Position numbers and translations under genes: made by a program | DNA from: Flavobacteriales bacterium | GTDB taxonomy: Bacteria > Bacteroidota > Bacteroidia > Flavobacteriales > Flavobacteriaceae | Assembly: GCA_027032855.1 (NCBI GenBank) | Contig: JALVLX010000004.1 | Location: 1 to 6,495, forward strand | Length of the DNA stretch: 6,495 nt | Direction of reading: 5' to 3' | Shown: positions 1 to 4,165 of the stretch, one piece after another | How the letters are laid out: the number at the start of each line of letters is the position of its first letter | Position numbering within the stretch: the first letter of the stretch is position 1 | Notes under the pieces: model-generated | Databases searched by the model: none | What the model saw: the letters and a program-made list of their open reading frames with translations, nothing else | What the model was told of the DNA's origin: nothing

Positions 1-69
1 TTTAAATATTCTGAACTGGTAACAATTTGTGACCAGTTTATTTCATTATTAGAAGTTAGAAAAAAATAA
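1..69 (+). CDS. C-terminal end of an unrecognised protein (5' end outside window)
   Basis: Frame 1 is open from the first base and encodes 22 residues, FKYSELVTICDQFISLLEVRKK, before a TAA at 67-69; the other two + frames stop at once. The residues look like an amphipathic helix with a basic end, as at many protein C-termini, but are far too few to name a family. The gene converges on the membrane-protein gene that ends at 346, with the palindromic element between them. A 7-bp inverted repeat (14-20/32-38) lies inside the reading frame. The call depends only on the open frame and its plausible composition, so it may be chance. Confidence 0.4.
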   Translation, partial: FKYSELVTICDQFISLLEVRKK

Positions 70-117
70 GGGTGAGAGCTTGAGATAATTTCTTTTTGTC
101 TTTAAGTATGATTTTAA

Positions 118-137
118 TTTTTTAGCTGGCAGACAAC
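118..137. repeat. 20-bp direct repeat, left copy
   Basis: TTTTTTAGCTGGCAGACAAC occurs here and, identical in all 20 positions, at 1425-1444 in the same orientation. The two copies bracket three - strand genes and the large palindrome. At this copy the sequence continues into the palindromic element (CAAC at 134-137, then a G+C-rich block); at the other copy it continues into the AT-rich ssb upstream region. Confidence 0.8.
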
Positions 138-328
138 GGGAGCATAGACGGCGTAGCGACGAACAATCCCCCGACTACTTGCTTTTATACCCCAAAGATA
201 GCAAAAATCTGCGAATTTTTTATATTTTTTTCAACCGCTAAAAATTCGCAGAATTTTTGCGGTGCAAACAGGCACAAACCAAACAATTAAGCACCAAATC
301 CCGCTATGGGGTATATACATTGTTGTGC
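133..328. repeat. large nested palindromic element (cassette-boundary-like)
   Basis: This non-coding block between convergent genes contains several inverted repeats. The inner stem pairs 201-220 with 240-260: 20 base pairs with one unpaired A at 252 and a 19-base loop. An outer stem pairs 186-193 with 308-315 (TATACCCC/GGGGTATA) and continues, after a 4-base bulge, with ATAGC (198-202) against GCTAT (303-307). Further out, AACAAT (162-167) faces ATTGTT (319-324), and the ends carry ACAAC (133-137) and GTTGT (322-326). A local alternative stem, 234-247 against 251-263, competes with the inner stem. Positions 138-182 are about 60% G+C, unlike the AT-rich surroundings. It could be a recombination site, a mobile palindrome or a bidirectional terminator; I infer only that it is structured. 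Confidence 0.6.
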
Positions 329-345
329 ATTCGGCTTTGATTAAA

Positions 346-603
346 TTATTTTGATTTTATTTTTTTATACTGAAATAATAAACTTAATACAAATATCAAT
401 AACATAAAACCATTTGCTTTCGCTGAAAACATTTTTAATCCAATTAAATTTTCATTGATTTTATAGGTTCCGTGTTTGAAAGCAATAGTCCAATGTTCGG
501 AAAAATTCACAGAATACAATTCAATTAACAAATAAATCGTATTTACAATTACTAATGCCAGGATTGCATAACCTAATGCTTTTAGAAACATTTTTATATT
601 CAT
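346..603 (-). CDS. small two-helix membrane protein, function unknown
   Basis: An 85-residue protein starting at the ATG at 603. Two hydrophobic segments are clear, about residues 9-29 and 62-78. They are joined by a polar loop with the motif HWTIAFKHGTYKIN, and lysines sit at the N-terminus (MNIKMFLK) and C-terminus (KKIKSK). By the positive-inside rule both ends should be cytoplasmic and the loop of about 30 residues periplasmic, in the inner membrane. I recognise no family. It is the third gene in the same direction after the GNAT-like and 52-residue genes, but an 85-base gap with a hairpin separates it from them. I see no TAnnTTTG box directly upstream, so it may depend on read-through. 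It ends just before the large palindrome, inside the repeat-bounded unit. Confidence 0.65.
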   Translation of the reverse strand: MNIKMFLKALGYAILALVIVNTIYLLIELYSVNFSEHWTIAFKHGTYKINENLIGLKMFSAKANGFMLLIFVLSLLFQYKKIKSK

Positions 604-641
604 AACTGTTTTAATTTATACGGATTAAAAATAAGTACTTG

Positions 642-663
642 TTAATTGTTTAAGAACAATTAA
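642..663. repeat. 9-bp AT-rich inverted repeat
   Basis: TTAATTGTT (642-650) and AACAATTAA (655-663) form a perfect 9-bp stem with a 4-base loop in the gap between the 52-residue gene and the membrane-protein gene. It may be an RNA hairpin or a protein-binding site. With only A-T pairs plus one G-C pair per arm it would be a weak terminator. Confidence 0.4.
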
Positions 664-688
664 TTTGACAATTTAAAGAAAATTTAAT

Positions 689-847
689 TTAAACGGTTTT
701 CTTTTCCGTTTTTCTTTTTCTTTGATTTTTTCTATTTTCAGATTTTGATTTCCTGATAAATTCACTAATTTTTTTTCTTTCATCGTCTGTTAAAGGTGGA
801 CTTTGTATTATAAAATCAATTCCTTTTGGTTCTTTTATATGTGCCAT
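689..847 (-). CDS. 52-residue lysine/arginine-rich small protein, second gene of a two-gene unit
   Basis: Reading from the ATG at 847 to the TAA at 689-691 gives 52 residues, beginning MAHIKEPKGIDFIIQSPP and continuing LTDDERKKISEFIRKSK. The C-terminal third is almost entirely K, R, N, Q and E (KNQRKRKTEKKTV). The start lies 2 bases after the stop of the GNAT-like gene, so the two should be co-transcribed and translationally coupled. The PPLTDDERKKISEFI stretch looks like a helix starting after a proline cap. There is no membrane segment, signal peptide or cysteine. Small size, strong charge and tight coupling fit an antitoxin, a nucleic-acid-binding partner or an accessory subunit, but I do not recognise a named antitoxin fold. 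The coherent protein and spacing make it a likely real gene. Confidence 0.7.
   Translation of the reverse strand: MAHIKEPKGIDFIIQSPPLTDDERKKISEFIRKSKSENRKNQRKRKTEKKTV
691..711 (-). terminator. possible weak terminator hairpin overlapping the end of the 52-residue gene
   Basis: On the - strand AAACGG, nine A/G bases and CCGTTT form a 6-bp stem, and the sequence runs on as AAATTAAATTTTC, which is T-rich in patches. The hairpin overlaps the stop codon. The T-tract is interrupted, so this is only a candidate for ending the two-gene transcript ahead of the membrane-protein gene. Confidence 0.25.
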
Positions 848-849
848 AG

Positions 850-1380
850 TTAAAATGTTTTAAAATATTTCTCTACTAATTTTTTTGATGCTGATGTGTT
901 AATTATCATTCTTTGGTTCATAAAATGATAGGCTCCTAATGTTTTTTCATAATGTTCTATTAATCGGGTTTTAGCTGTAAATGCTACAAAACCGTCAAAA
1001 CCTTTTTGAAAAGATAATTTACAAGCATAAGCGACTAAATTTCCCGCTACGCCTTCGTATAATTTTCCTTTTCCAATATTGAAAGGTGCACTTTCCAATA
1101 GATTTATAAAAATATGATCAATTTCAACAGTTAAACTTATCAGTCCTTGTATAACATTTGGATTATTTACAATTGTCAATTTATAAACTTCTCTTGACAA
1201 ATCTTTTTGTTCCGTTCTCCAATTAAAATTCCAACCATTCTTTTTTAAAACCGTTTTTAAATCAGACTTTGTTAAAATTGATATTTCTGTTTGAAAACTA
1301 TCGCCTGAAATAGTATTAACAATTGAATTTGTCAATCTGTCAATAATAAAATCTTGTTCTATGTTTTTATGAACTACCAT
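850..1380 (-). CDS. GNAT-like acetyltransferase-fold protein, first gene of a two-gene unit
   Basis: From the ATG at 1380 this is 176 residues; a TTG two codons upstream is possible but would lie inside the promoter. The C-terminal half has the order of a GNAT acyl-CoA-binding core: a strand (about 89-96, HIFINLLE), a glycine-rich turn (NIGKGKLYEGVAG, 101-113) leading into a helix (YACKLSFQKGF), a strand (GFVAFTAKT, 130-138), a helix (LIEHYEKTLGA, 140-150) and a final strand (RMII). The YEKTLGA stretch is like the YxKxGF region of many GNATs. The N-terminal 85 residues match no domain I know. Substrate is unknown. It precedes the 52-residue gene by 2 bases, which suggests a joint function; a toxin-antitoxin role (GNAT toxins such as TacT and AtaT exist) is inference only. 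The fold call is moderate. Confidence 0.65.
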   Translation of the reverse strand: MVVHKNIEQDFIIDRLTNSIVNTISGDSFQTEISILTKSDLKTVLKKNGWNFNWRTEQKDLSREVYKLTIVNNPNVIQGLISLTVEIDHIFINLLESAPFNIGKGKLYEGVAGNLVAYACKLSFQKGFDGFVAFTAKTRLIEHYEKTLGAYHFMNQRMIINTSASKKLVEKYFKTF

Positions 1381-1383
1381 ATA

Positions 1384-1415
1384 CAAAGATAATTATTTTT
1401 TATATATTCTGCAAA
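1384..1415 (-). promoter_or_regulatory. canonical Bacteroidota promoter giving a likely leaderless mRNA
   Basis: On the - strand TTTG (1415-1412), a 20-base spacer and TATCTTTG (1391-1384) match the Bacteroidota consensus TTTG-N19-21-TAnnTTTG exactly. Only three bases (TAT) separate the -7 box from the ATG at 1380. Transcription usually starts a few bases after the box, so the mRNA should begin at or next to the start codon. This is the main reason for choosing 1380 over the TTG at 1386. Confidence 0.8.
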
Positions 1416-1424
1416 TTGACAGTT

Positions 1425-1444
1425 TTTTTTAGCTGGCAGACAAC
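1425..1444. repeat. 20-bp direct repeat, right copy
   Basis: This is identical to 118-137 (TTTTTTAGCTGGCAGACAAC). It lies 9 bases upstream of the -33 box of the GNAT-like gene and marks the other edge of the three-gene unit. No palindrome like that of the left boundary follows it. Confidence 0.8.
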
Positions 1445-1688
1445 TTGAAAGTATAAAACAAATACATACACACTAAATATAATAAATTTTTCCAAATATT
1501 TTATTAATTGATATTCAGTTATATAAACGTTTTTAACCATTTACAAACGACAATTTTCGAAAGTAAACGATTATTAACCGGATAAAATTTGCAAGTCGCC
1601 ATACATTTGCACTATCAAATCAAGCGATAGTTTGAATCGATGCACATTAGTTTGAATCATTTTTATTAACCATTAAAATTTATGTATT
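1445..1688 (+). promoter_or_regulatory. ssb upstream region with promoter and phased short repeats
   Basis: No gene is visible in these 244 bases. A -7 box, TACATTTG (1602-1609), is followed by GCAC as in many flavobacterial promoters and should start the ssb mRNA near 1615, giving a leader of about 75 bases. No -33 TTG is seen at the usual distance. Upstream of the box AAACG occurs at 1525, 1545 and 1565, exactly 20 bases apart. Within the leader TAGTTTGAATC occurs at 1628-1638 and 1648-1658, again 20 bases apart. Such phasing could place protein sites on one face of the DNA, but the copies are short. Confidence 0.6.
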
Positions 1689-2027
1689 ATGAGTACTTTA
1701 AGAAACAGTGTAAAATTAATCGGAAACGTAGGTCAAGTACCTGAAATCAAAACTTTGGAAAACGGTAGAAAAGTGGCTAATTTTTCTCTAGCTACCAATG
1801 AAACTTACGTTAACAAAGACGGCGAACGCGTCACCCAAACCTACTGGCACAATTTGGTTGCCTGGGGCAAAACCGCCGAAATCATTGAAAATTATGTTGA
1901 TAAAGGCAGAGAAATCGCTATTGAAGGCAAACTGACCAACCGCAGTTATGAAACTAAAGACGGACAACGCCGGTACATAACTGAAGTTTTAGTCAATGAA
2001 GTTTTGTTATTAGGAGATAAGAACTAA
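1689..2027 (+). CDS. ssb: single-stranded DNA-binding protein, short tailless form
   Basis: A 112-residue protein made of one OB-fold. It opens MSTLRNSVKLIGNVGQVPEI, has the family motif TYWHNLVAWGKTAEI (51-65; compare TEWHRVVLFGKLAE in E. coli SSB), then IEGKLTNRSY (78-87) and the end-strand motif RYITEVLVNEVLLL (95-108). W53 and W59 are candidates for base stacking. SSB coats single-stranded DNA in replication, repair and recombination. The protein ends five residues after the OB-fold and lacks both the disordered linker and the acidic DDDIPF-like tip that recruits partner proteins, so it is likely a paralogue of the full-length replication SSB, which would be encoded elsewhere. The start is the ATG after an A-rich region; an out-of-frame ATG lies at 1682. 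It is transcribed alone and ends at a strong terminator. Confidence 0.93.
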   Translation: MSTLRNSVKLIGNVGQVPEIKTLENGRKVANFSLATNETYVNKDGERVTQTYWHNLVAWGKTAEIIENYVDKGREIAIEGKLTNRSYETKDGQRRYITEVLVNEVLLLGDKN

Positions 2028-2049
2028 GCTTATTGCATAACAATAAAAT

Positions 2050-2086
2050 AACAAAACCGCCCTGTATAAAACTGGGCGGTTTTGTT
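2050..2086. terminator. strong bidirectional intrinsic terminator
   Basis: AACAAAACCGCCC (2050-2062) and its exact complement GGGCGGTTTTGTT (2074-2086) form a 13-bp stem with an 11-base loop; 2047-2049 can extend it with a wobble pair. The T-rich right arm serves as the U-tract for ssb, and the A-rich left arm (with CAATAAAATAA before it) does so on the - strand for the co-chaperonin gene. It sits between the two convergent stop codons. Confidence 0.92.
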
Positions 2087-2111
2087 GTTAAGATTGTAAA
2101 AGCTTAAATAA

Positions 2112-2399
2112 TTAGATACTATCTACTTCACTGATTTTAGCCAAAATGTCAGCATAAGGCAAAATCAAAAATTCTTTACCGTCCAACTCTACTTTGTTGC
2201 CGGCAAATTTTTTGTACATTACGACATCACCGGGTTTTACGGCAGCGTTTTCTATATTGCCCAATGCCAATACACGTCCTAACGAAGGTTTTTCTTTGGC
2301 GCTATCGGGAATGATGATACCCGAAGGGGTTTTTTCTTCGGTAAACTCATCTGTTAATTCTAACAATACATTCTCGTTTAAAGGCTGTAATTCTCTCAT
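2112..2399 (-). CDS. groES: GroES-family co-chaperonin, not next to groEL
   Basis: A 95-residue protein, the usual GroES length. It has the N-terminal LQPLNENVLLEL strand, a mobile-loop region ending SGIIIP (26-31) where the hydrophobic triplet would contact GroEL (IVL in E. coli), GRVLALG (41-47), VKPGDVVMYKKFAGNKVELDG (54-74) and the closing LPYADILAKI. GroES caps the GroEL folding chamber in the cytoplasm. The roof-loop region between GRVLALG and VKPGD is short. No groEL flanks the gene; instead it follows the thioredoxin-like/glutaredoxin gene by 21 bases in a likely operon. Most flavobacteria carry a groES-groEL pair, so this may be a second, divergent co-chaperonin rather than the main one. 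The family call is safe; the partner is inferred. Confidence 0.9.
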   Translation of the reverse strand: MRELQPLNENVLLELTDEFTEEKTPSGIIIPDSAKEKPSLGRVLALGNIENAAVKPGDVVMYKKFAGNKVELDGKEFLILPYADILAKISEVDSI

Positions 2400-2420
2400 A
2401 TTATTTTGGTTTTTAGTTAT

Positions 2421-2993
2421 TTATTCAGTTGGGATATTTAATATTCTACTCAATTTTGCGGTATCAAATCCGATAATGATTTGACCGTTAATATCTGTTT
2501 GCGGCACACCACGTTGTCCGCTTTTGCGAACCATCTCTGCGGCGGCTTGCTGATTGGTTGCCACGTTTATATCGGTATATTTGACACCGTGTTTGTTAAA
2601 ATATTGCTTCAATTTATTGCAAAACTGACAAGTCGGGGTGGAATAAACCACCACTCTTTTTTGAGGTTTTCCGTCTTTGGAGGTCGAATATACGGTCTTT
2701 TTCTCGTGAATAATTTGGTCAAAATAATTTGGCGTTTGACAACCTTTGATGATGTTTTCCACTTTATCACCATCAACCACCACCAATGACGGTACGGCAT
2801 TGACACCGTAATGTTGATGTACGGTTCTTACTTTATTGACATCAACCGCATAAACTTTACCGTCTTTCACTTCACGCAATGCATTATGGGCACAGTCGGA
2901 ATTGGCTGTCCCTTTTTTGTAAATAAAAATGAATTTCTTGGCATCTTTATCTTTAACGATATCCTGATAATCTTTTACGTCAACAAAATTCAT
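2421..2993 (-). CDS. thioredoxin-like/glutaredoxin two-domain fusion protein
   Basis: The 190 residues form two redox folds. Residues 1 to about 100 are thioredoxin-like: FIFIYKKG (21-28), then the active-site position occupied by NSDC (31-34), so only the second cysteine of CxxC remains, and a cis-proline in NAVPSLVVV (65-73). An extra cysteine is at 85. Residues 112-188 are a glutaredoxin: VVVYSTPTCQFC with CQFC at 122-125, cis-proline in RGVPQTDINGQIIIGFD (161-177). No signal peptide is present, so it is cytoplasmic. The glutaredoxin half should reduce disulfides or glutathione mixed disulfides; the first domain cannot work as a classical dithiol thioredoxin and may bind substrates or use one cysteine. 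It heads an operon with the GroES-like gene, which suggests a link between thiol repair and folding (inference). Confidence 0.85.
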   Translation of the reverse strand: MNFVDVKDYQDIVKDKDAKKFIFIYKKGTANSDCAHNALREVKDGKVYAVDVNKVRTVHQHYGVNAVPSLVVVDGDKVENIIKGCQTPNYFDQIIHEKKTVYSTSKDGKPQKRVVVYSTPTCQFCNKLKQYFNKHGVKYTDINVATNQQAAAEMVRKSGQRGVPQTDINGQIIIGFDTAKLSRILNIPTE

Positions 2994-3016
2994 ATTTTCT
3001 CAATATTTTTCACCGA

Positions 3017-3024
3017 CAAATTTA
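3017..3024 (-). promoter_or_regulatory. -7 box for the redox/co-chaperonin operon
   Basis: On the - strand TAAATTTG fits TAnnTTTG and lies 23 bases before the ATG at 2993. No TTG is visible at the expected -33 position, so the promoter is supported only by the -7 box and its location. Confidence 0.5.
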
Positions 3025-3064
3025 CAATAAATATGCCATAGAATTATTTGCCATGTTAAAGCCG

Positions 3065-3093
3065 TTTGTTTATGCCAAATTGTCATATCTTTG
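3065..3093 (+). promoter_or_regulatory. promoter for the pseudouridine synthase gene
   Basis: TTTG (3065-3068), a 17-base spacer and TATCTTTG (3086-3093) followed by CAGC match a flavobacterial promoter, with the spacer at the short end of the accepted range. The predicted start near 3098-3101 gives a leader of about 250 bases. It diverges from the -7 box at 3017-3024, about 60 bases away. Confidence 0.6.
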
Positions 3094-3349
3094 CAGCAAC
3101 CTTGCGAGCAAGGTTGCTAGTGGAATGTTTATAAAGTTCATAATGTTAAATGTTTTCTTCAAAACATCAAGTAGAACTTTTGAAGCAGAAAAAAAGGTCG
3201 CTGAGTGCCACGACACAAAGGTGACTGAGTGTCCCGACTTTAGTCGGGATGTACCGAAGTCACCGAAGTCACCGAAGCCCCGACACCCGACATCGGACAT
3301 CAAATAACCATATCACCATATCACCAAAAAACCAATTAACTAAATAACC
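3094..3349 (+). other. long leader with hairpins and tandem repeats, no gene
   Basis: I see no convincing gene here. A perfect 10-bp stem with a CGAG loop (3095-3104/3109-3118) begins at the predicted transcription start. Further on, GGTGACT (3220-3226) pairs with AGTCACC (3258-3264) around the REP-like hairpin TCCCGAC/GTCGGGA (3232-3238/3243-3249). ACCGAAGTC is then repeated three times in tandem (3253-3279, last copy one base different), and CCATATCA repeats just before the gene. An open + frame at 3053-3307 crosses these repeats and has an unnatural composition. The leader may be regulatory, or simply a resting place for small repeats. Confidence 0.6.
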
Positions 3350-4165
3350 ATGAATCGATATAAAAAAAACAAGCCAAAGAAAAATTTTAAATCAAAAAAC
3401 TACAAGCCACGCACCAAAAAATCTACGGCTAAACAATCCAATGCGCCTAAAACAGACGGCACAATGCGCTTAAACAAGTTTTTGGCTCATGCCGGCATTG
3501 CTTCGCGTCGCGAAGCAGACGAATTAATCAAAATAGGTGCCGTCACCGTTAACGGCGAAGTGGTTACCGAAATGGGGTATAAAGTGAAACCCGGTGACAA
3601 AGTCCAATTTAACGGCGAAACCATCAAACCCGAAAAAAAGGTTTATGTTTTGCTCAACAAACCTAAAAATTTCATCACTACGACTGATGATGAAAAAGGC
3701 CGTAAGACCGTTATGGAATTGGTTCAAAAATCTGCACCGGTTCGTATTTATCCCGTAGGGCGATTGGACCGTAATACTACCGGTGTATTGCTCTTTACCA
3801 ACGACGGCGATTTAGCCAAAAAACTCACCCATCCCAAACACCGCGTTGAAAAGCTGTATCACGTCAAACTCGATAAAAATCTGAAACCTTCGGATATGGA
3901 AAAAATCAAAGAAGGGCTGAAACTCGATGACGGACATATTCAAGTGGATGAAATTTCGTACATCAAAGGCGCTCCACACAACGAAGTCGGGGTCAAAATT
4001 CATTCGGGACGCAACAGAATTGTCCGCCGTATTTTTGAACATTTGGGTTATGACGTCATCAAACTCGACCGGGTTTTGTTTGCCGGTTTAACCAAAAAAG
4101 ACCTCAAACGTGGCCATTGGCGTCATTTGACTAAGAAAGAAGTCGATTTTTTAAAGATGCTTTAA
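3350..4165 (+). CDS. rRNA pseudouridine synthase, RsuA/RluB family
   Basis: A 271-residue protein. Residues 1-37 are a lysine/asparagine-rich basic tail common in Bacteroidota members. An S4 RNA-binding domain follows (about 38-85: MRLNKFLAHAGIASRREADELI, then VTVNG). The catalytic domain has the family's LNKPKNFITT stretch, the active-site motif PVGRLDRNTTGVLLFTNDGDL with catalytic D140, KLYHVKL (168-174), and the C-terminal SGRNRIVRRIFEHLGYDVIKLDR (219-241). It converts a uridine in rRNA to pseudouridine in the cytoplasm. Similarity to RluB (23S U2605) is my best guess over RluE/RluF/RsuA, but the target cannot be read from the sequence, so I give no symbol. The start is the ATG after AACTAAATAACC. 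Its TAA overlaps the stop of the convergent FG-GAP gene. Confidence 0.93.
   Translation: MNRYKKNKPKKNFKSKNYKPRTKKSTAKQSNAPKTDGTMRLNKFLAHAGIASRREADELIKIGAVTVNGEVVTEMGYKVKPGDKVQFNGETIKPEKKVYVLLNKPKNFITTTDDEKGRKTVMELVQKSAPVRIYPVGRLDRNTTGVLLFTNDGDLAKKLTHPKHRVEKLYHVKLDKNLKPSDMEKIKEGLKLDDGHIQVDEISYIKGAPHNEVGVKIHSGRNRIVRRIFEHLGYDVIKLDRVLFAGLTKKDLKRGHWRHLTKKEVDFLKML

Noticed and set aside
14..38. Hairpin AACTGGT/ACCAGTT as a terminator
   Set aside because: It lies inside the open reading frame ending at 69 and is followed only by a broken T-rich stretch.
118..345. Classical integron attC site
   Set aside because: The ends show ACAAC/GTTGT pairing but do not match RYYYAAC/GTTRRRY, and no integron integrase is in the window. 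I kept the looser description of a cassette-boundary-like palindrome.
1384..1386. TTG as an earlier start codon for the GNAT-like protein
   Set aside because: It adds only two residues and lies inside the -7 box TATCTTTG, so it would not be on the mRNA. The ATG at 1380 fits the promoter.
2194..2484. Open + frame of 96 codons
   Set aside because: It is antisense to the GroES-like gene and the end of the redox gene, whose protein families are clear, and it has no promoter or family signature.
2481..3041. Open + frames opposite the thioredoxin-like/glutaredoxin gene, and a - frame overlapping it at 2609-2806
   Set aside because: They are in other frames of a well-supported two-domain redox gene and resemble no protein family.
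3053..3307. Open frames on both strands across the pseudouridine synthase leader
   Set aside because: They run through the hairpins and tandem repeats (for example repeated KSP units) and the + frame starts upstream of the predicted transcription start.
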